A DNA stretch of 64,000 nucleotides from CAYFUF01 sp964346245 (GTDB lineage Bacteria > Bacillota > Clostridia > Tissierellales > Peptoniphilaceae), in assembly GCA_964346245.1 (NCBI GenBank), contig CAYFUF010000001.1, forward strand, positions 1 through 64,000, in the 5' to 3' direction. How positions within the stretch are numbered: the stretch's first letter is position 1; the number at the start of each line of letters is the position of its first letter. Below the pieces are notes generated by a model. That model was not told the origin of the DNA. It made no database searches and was given only the letters and a program-made list of their open reading frames with translations. The translations under genes were made by a program, and so were the position numbers. Shown one piece after another: positions 25,079 through 34,328 of this stretch.

Positions 25079-25890
25079 TTATCCTCCTCTACTGTGCTGC
25101 CTAGGTAGGCGGTAATCACCTCTTCATCCTCGATAACATCCATCGGATTCCCTTGTGCGATGATTTCGCCGTGATTCAATACGATCAGCCTTTCACAGAT
25201 GCCGAGCACCAAACTCATATCGTGTTCAATCAGGATCACGGTCGTATTAAAGCGGTCCCTGATAAGGCGGATGGTCTCCATCAGAGCTGCCGTCTCCGTT
25301 GCGTTCATGCCTGCTGCCGGCTCGTCCAAAAGGAGGACCGTAGGATTGGTAGCTAAGGCTCTAGCAATTTCTAGCTTTCGTTGAGGGCCATACGGTAGGG
25401 ACCCCGCCCGGATATTCGCATACTCTTCTAAGCCCAAGACCTCCAAAATCTTCATGCCTCTTGCTGAGGCTTCTTCCTCTTCCTTCCAGTACTTGGGTGT
25501 GCGAAACATGCCAGCAAACATGCCGTAAGACATCTCGTGGTTCATTGCTACCTTGACGTTCTCTAAAACAGTCAAATAGTCAAAAAGACGGATGTTTTGG
25601 TATGTCCTGGCAATTCCCTCCATGGCTAATTTATCAGGGGATGTACCATTGATTCGTTTCCCCTTGAGCAAGATTTCTCCTGTTGTTGGTGTATAGATAC
25701 CGCTTAACATATTGAAGACCGTAGTTTTTCCTGCGCCATTCGGCCCAATCAGACCTAGGAGCTCGCCTTCCTTAACCTCCACAGAGAAGGAGTTGACCGC
25801 CTGCAAACCACCGAAAGTAATGCCCACATCTTTGCACACTAGGGCTAAGTTTTCCTTATGGTCACTCTTTTTTGCTGTTTCTGTCTGCAT
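25075..25890 (-). CDS. livG: Branched-chain amino-acid ABC transporter ATPase
   Basis: Second ATPase of the importer, 271 residues: Walker A GPNGAGKTT (about 52), the LivG-type insertion before the signature, LPYGPQRKLEIARALA, Walker B VLLLDEPAAGMNATE. The N-terminus is extended by about 15 residues compared with usual LivG and overlaps livM by 29 bases; GGGAGG precedes the ATG, supporting this start. Confidence 0.95.
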   Translation of the reverse strand: MQTETAKKSDHKENLALVCKDVGITFGGLQAVNSFSVEVKEGELLGLIGPNGAGKTTVFNMLSGIYTPTTGEILLKGKRINGTSPDKLAMEGIARTYQNIRLFDYLTVLENVKVAMNHEMSYGMFAGMFRTPKYWKEEEEASARGMKILEVLGLEEYANIRAGSLPYGPQRKLEIARALATNPTVLLLDEPAAGMNATETAALMETIRLIRDRFNTTVILIEHDMSLVLGICERLIVLNHGEIIAQGNPMDVIEDEEVITAYLGSTVEEDK

Positions 25891-26851
25891 GCTTCTTCCC
25901 TCCCTTCTTGCGGCTAAAAAGTTTTTCTACGTTAAACTCAGACCTGCCCATGAGGCCTTCGGGTCTAAAAATCATGACGAGGATCAAGATAATGGAGTAT
26001 ATGATCATCCGCCAGTCCGCGAAACCTCGTAGTAGTTCCGGTAGGATGGTCAGGACAGTTGACGATAATACGGCACCCGTGAAGGATCCCATACCGCCGA
26101 GAACGACCATAACTAAGATGTCAAAACTCTTATTGTAATTGAAAACATCCGCTGAGATGACGCCGATATTCTGTGCGTAAATTGCCCCTGCCACGCCGGC
26201 AAAGAAAGCGGAGAAGGTGAAAGCAAAAGTCTTATATCTGGTAATCTTGACTCCTGAGCTCTGTGCGGCAATCTCGTTATCTTTAATGGCGAGGACTGCA
26301 CGACCGTGGCGGCTGGTCATGGTCGAAAACATGGCAACGACACAGAAGGCGGTAACCAGGAAGATGATAGGAACATTATTCATTCTTGGAATACCCGCTA
26401 AACCCTGGGCACCCCCTGTAAAGTGAAGGTTCTCTGCGACCACTCGAATGATCTCACCGAAAGCTAGGGTGACGATAGCAAGGTAGTCGCCTTTCAAACG
26501 CAAAACAGGCAGGCCGATGGCAATACCAAAAATTGCCGCTAAAAGCCCCGCTGCTACTAGGCTGATGAAGTAACCAGGTAAACCGGAGATTACCCCACCC
26601 TTCATCAGCAAACCAGCGGTGTAGGCGCCGATGGACATGAAGCCGGCATGGCCCAACGTAATCTGTCCCAGGTTGCCCACCGTGATGTTCAAGCTGACGG
26701 CCATGATGATATTGATACAAACTAAAATCAATATAGATTGCCAATATCTGCTAATCGTGCCTCCTGAAGTTAGCGCAGTCAGGAGGATGAATACAGCAAT
26801 GACAAAGGCAAATATGGTTAAATAGGATTTTTTCTTCTGACTAGTCAACAT
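25862..26851 (-). CDS. livM: Branched-chain amino-acid ABC transporter permease
   Basis: Membrane permease of 329 residues with about eight to ten hydrophobic segments. LivM marks are GNLGQITLGHAGFMSIGAYTAG (first about 60-80), LRLKGDYLAIVTLAFGEIIR and MVVLGGMGSFTGAV. Starts one base after the livH stop, with AAGGTGTAGG as ribosome binding site. The basic Lys/Arg-rich tail overlaps livG. Confidence 0.96.
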   Translation of the reverse strand: MLTSQKKKSYLTIFAFVIAVFILLTALTSGGTISRYWQSILILVCINIIMAVSLNITVGNLGQITLGHAGFMSIGAYTAGLLMKGGVISGLPGYFISLVAAGLLAAIFGIAIGLPVLRLKGDYLAIVTLAFGEIIRVVAENLHFTGGAQGLAGIPRMNNVPIIFLVTAFCVVAMFSTMTSRHGRAVLAIKDNEIAAQSSGVKITRYKTFAFTFSAFFAGVAGAIYAQNIGVISADVFNYNKSFDILVMVVLGGMGSFTGAVLSSTVLTILPELLRGFADWRMIIYSIILILVMIFRPEGLMGRSEFNVEKLFSRKKGGKKHADRNSKKE

Positions 26852-26852
26852 C

Positions 26853-27740
26853 CTACACCTTCTCTTTCTCGTTATTACCTAGTAAACCGGTCGGTTTCAC
26901 CAGAAGGACTAGGATAAGGACAAAGAAGACAATCGCATCCGCATAGCTTGATGATAGGTAGGCTCTAGTCAAGGCTTCGATAATGCCTAGGATGAAGCCT
27001 CCAAAAACAGCCCCTGGAATGTTACCTATACCACCAACGACAGCCGCGGTAAAAGCTTTGATACCGAGCATTGACCCCATAAAGGGTTGAATCTGGGGAT
27101 AGCTAGCCACATATAGGACGGAAGCAACACCTGCTAGAGCCGACCCGATGGCAAAAGTCATCGTCATGGTATTGTCTACATTGATGCCAACCAAGGAGGC
27201 AGCGCCGTAATCTTCGCTGACTGCTAGCATCGCCTTGCCTTGTTTGGTCGTTCTGGTAAATAAGTGCAAAAGTATGGTAAGAACGATCGTCACAATGATA
27301 GTGATGATGGTTACTAAGGGAAGGGATAAGCCCAATACGTTGAAGCTTATTGCCGGAAAGATCGATGGCAGCGGCTTAGCGCTAGCCGAAAAGAATTTGA
27401 CAAAGAGGTTCTCTAAAAGCAAGCTGACACCGATAGCGGTAATCAGGTTGGTAATGCGGGGAGAATTTCTGAGGGGCTTGTAAGCGACACGCTCGATAAG
27501 GACGCCGAGCAAAGAACAGACCACAACCGCTGGAATTATGGTTAGCCAAAGTGGTAAACCGCTCTGGGCAAAAAACATTTGTATCGCAAAATAGATGGTG
27601 TAGCCCCCAACCATGATGATATCTCCATGGGCGAAGTTAATCAGCTTCGCAATACCATAGACCATCGTGTATCCAAGGGCAACCAAGGCGTAAATAGAGC
27701 CCAATTGTAGTCCGTTAAATAATTGGTTCAAAAAATCCAC
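26853..27740 (-). CDS. livH: Branched-chain amino-acid ABC transporter permease
   Basis: Partner permease, about 295 residues. Motifs: NGLQLGSIYALVALGYTMVYGI at the N-terminus (helix 1), INFAHGDIIMVGGY, and VVGGIGNIPGAVFGGFILG near the end. I prefer the GTG at 27740 (VDFLNQLFNG) with AGAGAGGACC upstream; the frame opens 11 codons earlier but that stretch lacks a ribosome binding site and is not LivH-like. Confidence 0.93.
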   Translation of the reverse strand: MDFLNQLFNGLQLGSIYALVALGYTMVYGIAKLINFAHGDIIMVGGYTIYFAIQMFFAQSGLPLWLTIIPAVVVCSLLGVLIERVAYKPLRNSPRITNLITAIGVSLLLENLFVKFFSASAKPLPSIFPAISFNVLGLSLPLVTIITIIVTIVLTILLHLFTRTTKQGKAMLAVSEDYGAASLVGINVDNTMTMTFAIGSALAGVASVLYVASYPQIQPFMGSMLGIKAFTAAVVGGIGNIPGAVFGGFILGIIEALTRAYLSSSYADAIVFFVLILVLLVKPTGLLGNNEKEKV

Positions 27741-27765
27741 GGTGTTGGTCCTCTCTAAAATGATG

Positions 27766-27798
27766 AAGAGCACCTTTTATGAGTAAAAAGATGCTCTT
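27766..27798 (-). terminator. Hairpin between livK and livH
   Basis: AAGAGCA / TGCTCTT enclosing an A/T-rich CTTTT/AAAAAG pairing, 26-58 bases before livH. Like the mglB-mglA hairpin it sits right behind the binding-protein gene, so it may reduce expression of the membrane genes or protect the livK message. There is no proper T run. Confidence 0.45.
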
Positions 27799-27842
27799 GA
27801 AATTGTTCGTTGGAAACCTAGATTAGCCTAGTACTAAAGGGT

Positions 27843-29018
27843 TTAATCTGGGTTAACAATGGAGTCAAATTTGTACTCGCCACCCTCAATACGAATCATT
27901 GTGGCTGACTTGACTGGGTTGTTGTTCTCGTCGAAGGTAAAGGAGCCCGTTACACCCTCGAAACTAATACTGTCGATGGCTTCTACGACAGCATCATATT
28001 CCTCTGAACCAGCAGTCTCCATCGCTTGCTTGTACATGTAGACAGCGTCATATCCTAAAGCGGAAAAAGCTGTTGGGTCTTCACCGTATTCGTCACGATA
28101 CTTTTCAACAAATGCCTTTACCTTTTCGCTGGTATCATCAAGCGAGAAGTGGTTAGTAAAGTAAGAGTTTTCAATGTCTGCATGGGATGATGCATCCATT
28201 GCAACGATTGTTCCATCCCAACCATCTGCGCCTAGGAAGGTAGCTTCAATGCCAACTTGTCTTGCTTGTGGAGCTATTAAAGCAATCTTTTCGTAATAAT
28301 CAGTAATGAGGAGAATATCAGGATTCTTACCTGCAATATTCGTTAACTGCGCTTTAAAGTCGTTATCGTTGTCGCCATAGCTTTCATCAGCGACAATTTC
28401 AATACCTAGTTCATTCGCTTTATCCACAAAAGCATCGGTTATACCCATGGAATAATCTGATGAACTATTTCTAAGTAGAGCAGCCGTCTTCGCATTCAAT
28501 GTCTCATTAGCAAAAATCGCTAACAAGTTTCCTTGATAAGGATCGGTGAAGCATACGCGGAAGACATTGTCTTTGCCTTCAGTGATATTAAACTGAGTAC
28601 CGGTAGGCGTTACAATGGGAATACCGTCGCTAACCGCAGCTTCAGCTATCGCTAGGGATGGCTTAGAAGTGATTGAGCCGATAATTGCATTGACACCATC
28701 TTCCAACAATTTGGTATAGGCAGTAACTGCATCCGTTACTTCCCCCTTATCATCATAGGAAATCCATTCGACTGTCTTTCCATTGATACCACCCGCTTCG
28801 TTGACCTCAGCGATTGCCATCTTGATGCCATTTTCTGTTGAGTTGCCGTAGTTGGACACTCCACCGGTCTGTGGGATAATTCCACCCAATTTGATAACGT
28901 CTCCTGAACCTTCGCTTGAACCTTGGCCGCTTGAAGTCTCGCTGCCACCGTCGCCATTAGAGCAGGCGGTTAACACCAATGCTAAGGCTAATAAGACCAG
29001 TAATAATTTCTTTTTCAT
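27843..29018 (-). CDS. livK: Branched-chain amino-acid-binding lipoprotein
   Basis: Substrate receptor of the Liv importer, 391 residues. Lipoprotein signal peptide with lipobox LTAC and Ser/Gly-rich linker (about 19-40), then the type I binding fold starting IKLGGIIPQTGGVSNYG. Typical LivK features are AIIGSITSKPSLAIAEAA and FSALGYDAVYMYKQAME. Start at the ATG following GGAGGAGAAACTACAT rather than nine codons upstream. First gene of the operon, with its own promoter. Ligand specificity within leucine/isoleucine/valine or other amino acids cannot be read from the sequence. Confidence 0.94.
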   Translation of the reverse strand: MKKKLLLVLLALALVLTACSNGDGGSETSSGQGSSEGSGDVIKLGGIIPQTGGVSNYGNSTENGIKMAIAEVNEAGGINGKTVEWISYDDKGEVTDAVTAYTKLLEDGVNAIIGSITSKPSLAIAEAAVSDGIPIVTPTGTQFNITEGKDNVFRVCFTDPYQGNLLAIFANETLNAKTAALLRNSSSDYSMGITDAFVDKANELGIEIVADESYGDNDNDFKAQLTNIAGKNPDILLITDYYEKIALIAPQARQVGIEATFLGADGWDGTIVAMDASSHADIENSYFTNHFSLDDTSEKVKAFVEKYRDEYGEDPTAFSALGYDAVYMYKQAMETAGSEEYDAVVEAIDSISFEGVTGSFTFDENNNPVKSATMIRIEGGEYKFDSIVNPD

Positions 29019-29074
29019 ATGTAGTTTCTCCTCCATCGATAGCATAATAATAAATTCTTTTGTATTATTTTCTT

Positions 29075-29102
29075 ATTATAACATGTTGACCAATAATTAC
29101 AA
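29075..29102 (-). promoter_or_regulatory. Promoter of the liv operon
   Basis: Minus strand: TTGTAA, 16 bases, perfect TATAAT, 57 bases before livK. No T-box or leucine-responsive element recognised. Confidence 0.7.
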
Positions 29103-29183
29103 CGGTTTTTTACGATTTATTTTCTGGGCTTATAAAGGGCCATAAAACCTCTATTTTGTCCTTTTCTCACCAAGGCCGACACG

Positions 29184-29213
29184 AAAAAACCTAGCCGATG
29201 TGACGGCCAGGTT
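29184..29213 (-). terminator. Terminator after engB
   Basis: AACCTGGCCG / CGGCTAGGTT (one mismatch) on the minus strand with a 6-base loop and following T residues; ends the tig-clpP-clpX-lon-engB run. Confidence 0.8.
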
Positions 29214-29274
29214 CTTGTTTTGTATATTTATAGAATATATTCGCGTTCAGAGTGAATAATAATTATGCAAACGA

Positions 29275-29859
29275 TTACTTTATTATATTTTCAATCAAAG
29301 AATGAATATCTTTCATGCCAGACCGGTCCAATGACGAGTAAGTAAAGATCAAATCACGATTCTTAAGACCCAAGCTAGTCATGATTTCCTTCTCATGCTG
29401 TATAACCTTGGTCTTGGCAATTTTGTCGGCTTTGGTGCCAATGATATAACCCGTGAAGCCCGCCGCCAATATCCACTCGTACATCTCTTTATCTTGAACA
29501 GTAGGCTTGTGGCGGAGGTCACAGAGAAGGATTACCTCCTTCAAGTTATCCCTCGCCGAAAGATACTCATCGATACTCTCCGCCCACTTCTCTTGGTCAG
29601 CCTTCGAGGCTTTGGCGTAGCCATAGCCCGGCAGGTCAACGAGGCGGAAGCGGCCGTCGATATTATAGAAGTTCACCGTTCTGGTCTTGCCAGGGCTGGA
29701 TGAGGTATAAGCTAACTTCTTGCGATTAACAAAGCTGTTGAGAAAAGTGGACTTACCCACATTGGATCGGCCAGCTAGGGCAATCTCTTTCAGGTGACCT
29801 GAAGGGTACTGCTTCTCGCTGACAGCCATTGCCTCTAGTTGTGGATTGGTAATTTTCAT
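29275..29859 (-). CDS. engB: Ribosome biogenesis GTP-binding protein EngB/YsxC
   Basis: Small GTPase needed for late 50S assembly, 194 residues. G1 GRSNVGKST (about 30-38), G3 DLPGYGYAK, G4 TKADKI, and the KTRTVNFYN switch. Overlaps the lon stop by ATGA, the same lon-engB order as in Bacillus. Confidence 0.96.
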   Translation of the reverse strand: MKITNPQLEAMAVSEKQYPSGHLKEIALAGRSNVGKSTFLNSFVNRKKLAYTSSSPGKTRTVNFYNIDGRFRLVDLPGYGYAKASKADQEKWAESIDEYLSARDNLKEVILLCDLRHKPTVQDKEMYEWILAAGFTGYIIGTKADKIAKTKVIQHEKEIMTSLGLKNRDLIFTYSSLDRSGMKDIHSLIENIIK

Positions 29860-32291
29860 AGGTGTAAGTCCCCCGTCTCTCTGTTTTCAATTTGGAAACC
29901 GATGGCGGAGCTAGCTTTCTGTGACTCGAAGACAATGCTGGGTTTCAGATCAACAGGGTCCAAAAGGGAAACCTTCAAGACATCATCAATCGTCTTCAGC
30001 GGCATGAAACGCATATCTTCAATTAACGTCTCTTCGATATCCTGCAGGTCCTTCATATTATCGTGAGGCAGAAGTACCGTCTTAATATTGTAGCGCTTAG
30101 CGGCGAGAATTTTTTCCTTCACACCACCGATAGCGAGGACTCGCCCAGTTAGGGTAATCTCGCCTGTCATGGCTATGTCGTTTCGAACTGGCCGATTGGT
30201 GAGAACGGATACCAAGCCGGTAACGATAGACACTCCTGCAGAGGGGCCATCCTTAGGTACCGCCCCCTCAGGCATATGGATATGAACATCCTGAGTAGCA
30301 TAGAAGTTAGAGGCAATCCCAAAACGATCAGCATTCGACCTGAGATAGGAGATAGCCGTAACCGCAGATTCCTTCATGACATTGCCCAAAGATCCGGTCA
30401 TTTGGACGCCGCCACGGCCCGGCATTGTATTAGCCTCGATGTGAAGAATCTCACCACCAACTTCCGTCCAAGCAAGGCCGTTGACCACACCAATCTCTGG
30501 GTGGTCCCCAATCACATCATCTTCATACTTGGCTAAGCCCAAAAAGTCAGATACATCTGTCTTCCTGATGCGGACAGTCTCTTCCCCTTCAACCACCTTT
30601 TTGGCTGTTCGACGGGCCATCTTGCCGATCTGACGCTCCAACTCCCTGACTCCAGCTTCCCTGGTGTAGAGGCGGATAGTTTCCTCGATTGCCCCATCGG
30701 TCACCGAAAACTGCTCTTTATTCAAGCCAGCTTCCTCTCGTTTCTTGGGCACGAGGAATTTTTTAGCTATATTGAACTTTTCATTTTCTGTATAGCCAGG
30801 TATGCGGATTATCTCTAGACGGTCCTTCAGGGGCCCTGGGATGGTGTCTGTCGTATTGGCTGTGGTTAGGAACATGACCTGGGACAAATCAAAGGGAATC
30901 TCCAAGTAACGGTCTTGGAACTCATGGTTCTGCTCAGGGTCCAACACCTCTAGAAGGGCACTAGCTGGGTCTCCCCTGAAGTCGCTACCTATCTTATCTA
31001 TTTCATCGAAGAGGAAGACGGGATTCATTGTCTTCGTTTTCGTCATCTGGCTGATGATTCGGCCAGGGATAGCCCCCACATAAGTCCTGCGGTGCCCCCT
31101 GATCTCTGATTCATCCGTAACGCCACCAAGGCGCATGGAGGTGAACTCCCTGTTAAGGGATTGGGCAATCGATCGAGCGATAGAGGTTTTGCCGACTCCT
31201 GGTGGGCCCACCAAGCAGAGGATTGACCCCTTGGAATCGTGGCGAAGTTGGCGAACGGCGATGAACTCTAGGATTCTTTCCTTCACATCCTTTAAGCCGT
31301 AGTGGTCTTCATCCAAGATCTTGCGGCTCTTAGTCATATCGATGGTATCTTGGGAATACTCTCCCCAAGGCAAATCGATGATAATATCCAAGTAGGATCT
31401 GGTCACATTGACTTCTGGCGACATGGGCGACATGTAGCCCATCCGCTCCACTTCCTTAAGGACAGCCTCCTTGTCATCCTCGGGCATGTCCAGCTGACTG
31501 ATCTTTTCGTAATAGTCTTCCTCCATGGAAGAAGGGTCCATAGAATCGTCGCCCAACTCCTCACGGATGATATTCATCTGCTCCCTCAGCATATACTCTT
31601 TCTGAGAGCTGTTGAAGCGCTCCATCGTCCGCTCAGTCAACTCTTTCTGCAATTCCATCATGGAGGTCATGTAGTCAATATTCGCCTTTACCATCTCCAA
31701 GCGTTCATCCACCGATAGCTCGCTGATGATATCTTGTGCTTCGTCAACCCGCAGATCCAAGTGAGATGCAATCTCATCTGCTAAGCGGCCTGGGTCAGTT
31801 AACTCGAGGAAAGGAAGCAGGAAGATCTCGGGAATCTGGGCGTGCTCTTTCAAGAAGGTAACCGCAGCTTCGGAAGTAATTCGCATGAGCATCGTTCGCC
31901 TAGAGCTCTTGGTCAAGCGCTCGGGATAGTAGACATAATCAAGGACTTCACCTTCCGTATAGGGTTCTTCTCGGATTAGTTTGCTAAGCTTAGCCCGACC
32001 GATCCCCTCGGCTAATATTTTGTTGCTATGGGGAGACAAATTAAAGGATTGGCGCACGCTTATCACGGTGCCATAATCGTAGTAGTCATCAAAGTCAGGT
32101 GTTTCAATGGAAGGATCTTTCAGGGCAAGTACGAGAATCTCTCGGTCCTCCTTGGTTGCCCATTCCACCACTTGCTGTGACCTTTCATCCTCTAAGTCAA
32201 ACTGAGCAACTTGCCCCGGAAATACCATAAGCTGGCGAACGAATAGAATCGGCCTGACTGCTTTTCTCTCTTCATAATATATTGGGATCAT
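29856..32291 (-). CDS. lon: ATP-dependent protease Lon
   Basis: AAA+ serine protease that removes misfolded and regulatory proteins. 811 residues: N-terminal substrate domain (1-200), coiled coil, AAA module with Walker A GPPGVGKTS (about 355), and protease domain with catalytic Ser684 in PKDGPSAG and the Lys about 43 residues later (GGVKEK region). Start at the ATG behind AGGAGGAAGCA; the frame's earlier start lies in the preceding terminator. Classic LonA. Confidence 0.97.
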   Translation of the reverse strand: MIPIYYEERKAVRPILFVRQLMVFPGQVAQFDLEDERSQQVVEWATKEDREILVLALKDPSIETPDFDDYYDYGTVISVRQSFNLSPHSNKILAEGIGRAKLSKLIREEPYTEGEVLDYVYYPERLTKSSRRTMLMRITSEAAVTFLKEHAQIPEIFLLPFLELTDPGRLADEIASHLDLRVDEAQDIISELSVDERLEMVKANIDYMTSMMELQKELTERTMERFNSSQKEYMLREQMNIIREELGDDSMDPSSMEEDYYEKISQLDMPEDDKEAVLKEVERMGYMSPMSPEVNVTRSYLDIIIDLPWGEYSQDTIDMTKSRKILDEDHYGLKDVKERILEFIAVRQLRHDSKGSILCLVGPPGVGKTSIARSIAQSLNREFTSMRLGGVTDESEIRGHRRTYVGAIPGRIISQMTKTKTMNPVFLFDEIDKIGSDFRGDPASALLEVLDPEQNHEFQDRYLEIPFDLSQVMFLTTANTTDTIPGPLKDRLEIIRIPGYTENEKFNIAKKFLVPKKREEAGLNKEQFSVTDGAIEETIRLYTREAGVRELERQIGKMARRTAKKVVEGEETVRIRKTDVSDFLGLAKYEDDVIGDHPEIGVVNGLAWTEVGGEILHIEANTMPGRGGVQMTGSLGNVMKESAVTAISYLRSNADRFGIASNFYATQDVHIHMPEGAVPKDGPSAGVSIVTGLVSVLTNRPVRNDIAMTGEITLTGRVLAIGGVKEKILAAKRYNIKTVLLPHDNMKDLQDIEETLIEDMRFMPLKTIDDVLKVSLLDPVDLKPSIVFESQKASSAIGFQIENRETGDLHL

Positions 32292-32305
32292 TGCTTCCTC
32301 CTGTG

Positions 32306-32334
32306 TAAAAAACAGCCGGACCATACCGGCTGTT
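32306..32334 (-). terminator. Intra-operon terminator between clpX and lon
   Basis: AACAGCCGG / CCGGCTGTT with a 6-base loop and a T run on the minus strand, located 15 bases before lon. It may give lower lon than clpX expression. Confidence 0.85.
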
Positions 32335-32352
32335 TATCGCAATCAACCATGC

Positions 32353-33639
32353 CTATTTACCAGAAACCTTCTTCTTGGCATGCTCTTTATCTTTCTTCCC
32401 CTCGCTCAGTTCTACATCGGTAAAACGCTTCATCACTGCCTTGCTATCTTTTTCGATAACATCCTTGGTAATGCCTACCGACTTAATCGTATCGTCATCA
32501 GGCACTTGGAACATCGGTTCCATCAACACCTTTTCTAGGATAGCGCGAAGGCCTCTTGCTCCTGTTTTTCTTTCATAGCTCTTCTCGGCTATTGCTTTTA
32601 GCGCCTCTTCTGAGAAGGTTAGCTCGACATCATCTAAGCGGAAGAGCTCCTTGTACTGCTTAATCAAGGCATTCTTTGGCTCGGTTAAAATGCGCTCCAA
32701 GCTCTTTACACTCAACTCTTGCAGAGCAACAATAACGGGAATTCGGCCGACCAACTCAGGAATTAAACCAAACTTCATCAAGTCCTCGGGAAGGACTGCT
32801 GCTAAGGTTTGGGACAGGTCTTCTTCGTTGACCGTCTTGACCTCAGAGCCGAAACCGATGGGGTTCTTGTTGGTCCTCTTCTTCACCACATTGTCGATAC
32901 CTGCAAAAGCGCCGCCCACGATGAAAAGGATGTTGGAGGTATCCACTTGAATATACTCCTGCTGCGGATGCTTCCTGCCGCCTTGAGGGGGCACGTTAGC
33001 AACCGTACCTTCAATCAGTTTGAGCAGGGCTTGTTGGACACCCTCGCCGCTTACATCTCTGGTGATGGAGGCGTTCTCTGATTTTCTAGAAATCTTGTCA
33101 ATCTCATCGATATAGATGATGCCTCGCTCAGCCCTGTCGACATCATAGTCTGCTGCTTGTAATAGTTTTAGGACCACATTCTCCACATCCTCGCCAACAT
33201 AACCTGCCTCGGTGAGGGTGGTTGCATCAGCGATAGCGAAGGGAACGTCTAAGGTCTTCGCCAAGGTTTGGGCAAGCAAAGTCTTTCCTGAACCCGTGGG
33301 CCCAATAATACAGATGTTGGATTTTTGAATCTCCACATCCGTTTCTAAGTGGCGGTAAATTCTTTTATAGTGGTTATAGACAGCTACAGATAGGGTTTTC
33401 TTTGCATCCTCTTGCTCGATGACATACTCGTCTAAAACGGACTTAATCTCTGTAGGTGTTGGTAGGTGTTCGTGGTATAAGTCAGGGAATTGGTCCTCTT
33501 CTTCATCGAGGATTTCTCCACAAAGGCTTACACATTCATTGCAAATGTAGGCGCTTGGCCCAGCGAACATACGGTCTACCTCATCTGAAGTCTTTCCACA
33601 AAAGGAACACCTGATCTGCTCTTCTTCATATTTAGCCAT
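32353..33639 (-). CDS. clpX: ATP-dependent Clp protease ATPase subunit ClpX
   Basis: Unfoldase that feeds ClpP, 428 residues. N-terminal zinc domain with CSFCGK (about 11-16) and CNECVSLC (about 33-40), Walker A GPTGSGKT (about 115), the ClpP-docking IGF loop in NPIGFGSE (about 260), and sensor 2 GARGLRAI. Start has AAGGAGGAGCT. Follows clpP by 40 bases. Confidence 0.97.
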   Translation of the reverse strand: MAKYEEEQIRCSFCGKTSDEVDRMFAGPSAYICNECVSLCGEILDEEEDQFPDLYHEHLPTPTEIKSVLDEYVIEQEDAKKTLSVAVYNHYKRIYRHLETDVEIQKSNICIIGPTGSGKTLLAQTLAKTLDVPFAIADATTLTEAGYVGEDVENVVLKLLQAADYDVDRAERGIIYIDEIDKISRKSENASITRDVSGEGVQQALLKLIEGTVANVPPQGGRKHPQQEYIQVDTSNILFIVGGAFAGIDNVVKKRTNKNPIGFGSEVKTVNEEDLSQTLAAVLPEDLMKFGLIPELVGRIPVIVALQELSVKSLERILTEPKNALIKQYKELFRLDDVELTFSEEALKAIAEKSYERKTGARGLRAILEKVLMEPMFQVPDDDTIKSVGITKDVIEKDSKAVMKRFTDVELSEGKKDKEHAKKKVSGK

Positions 33640-33679
33640 AGCTCCTCCTTACTGTACTTTTTTAAAAACAAGCTTCTTC

Positions 33680-34264
33680 TTATTTGGACATCTCAATAAC
33701 ATCATCGATTAAGCCGTATTCCTTAGCTTCTTCAGCATCTAACCATGTGTCACGATCGGTGTCTCTTTCCACCTTCTCTATGTCTTGACCTGTCGCATTA
33801 GCAAGAATCTTGTTTAAGTTTTCCCTTGTCTTCAGTATCTTCTTGGCGGTAATCTCAATATCTGAGGCCATACCCTGGGCTCCACCCGATGGCTGGTGAA
33901 TCATGACATCCGCATTGGGTAGGGCATATCGCTTACCCTTAGTACCAGCAGCTAGGAGGATTGCCCCCATAGATGCGGCCATACCAATACAGATTGTCGA
34001 GACATCGCTCTTAATATAGTTCATCGTATCATAAATAGCTAATCCAGCTGTCACTTCCCCACCAGGTGAGTTGATGTACAGTTGGATATCCTTGTTAGGA
34101 TCCTTGGACTCCAAATAAAGGAGTTGGGCGACAATGAGGTTGCCCATCTGAGTGTTGATCGGACCAGAGACAAAGATAATTCTTTCCTCTAATAGGCGAG
34201 AATAGATATCATAAGCGCGCTCGCCTCGATTGGTTTGTTCTATAACGGTTGGAATTAAGGTCAT
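33680..34264 (-). CDS. clpP: ATP-dependent Clp protease proteolytic subunit
   Basis: Tetradecameric serine peptidase, 194 residues. Catalytic triad Ser98 (GMAASMGA), His123 (MIHQPSGG) and Asp near 172 (DTDRDTW). Start chosen at the ATG after TGGAGGATACTG; in this numbering the triad falls on the textbook positions. Partner ATPases ClpX (next gene) and ClpC (right end) are both in the window. No CtsR site is visible before it or before tig. Confidence 0.97.
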   Translation of the reverse strand: MTLIPTVIEQTNRGERAYDIYSRLLEERIIFVSGPINTQMGNLIVAQLLYLESKDPNKDIQLYINSPGGEVTAGLAIYDTMNYIKSDVSTICIGMAASMGAILLAAGTKGKRYALPNADVMIHQPSGGAQGMASDIEITAKKILKTRENLNKILANATGQDIEKVERDTDRDTWLDAEEAKEYGLIDDVIEMSK

Positions 34265-34290
34265 CAGTATCCTCCATTCAATCAAACAAG

Positions 34291-34316
34291 AACCCAAAAG
34301 ATTGCTCTTTTGAGTT
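34291..34316 (-). terminator. Weak hairpin between tig and clpP
   Basis: CAAAAGA / TCTTTTG with a 4-base loop, extended by AAC/GTT. A/T-rich and followed by only a few T; at most a partial terminator. Confidence 0.4.
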
Positions 34317-34328
34317 ACTTGTCATTAC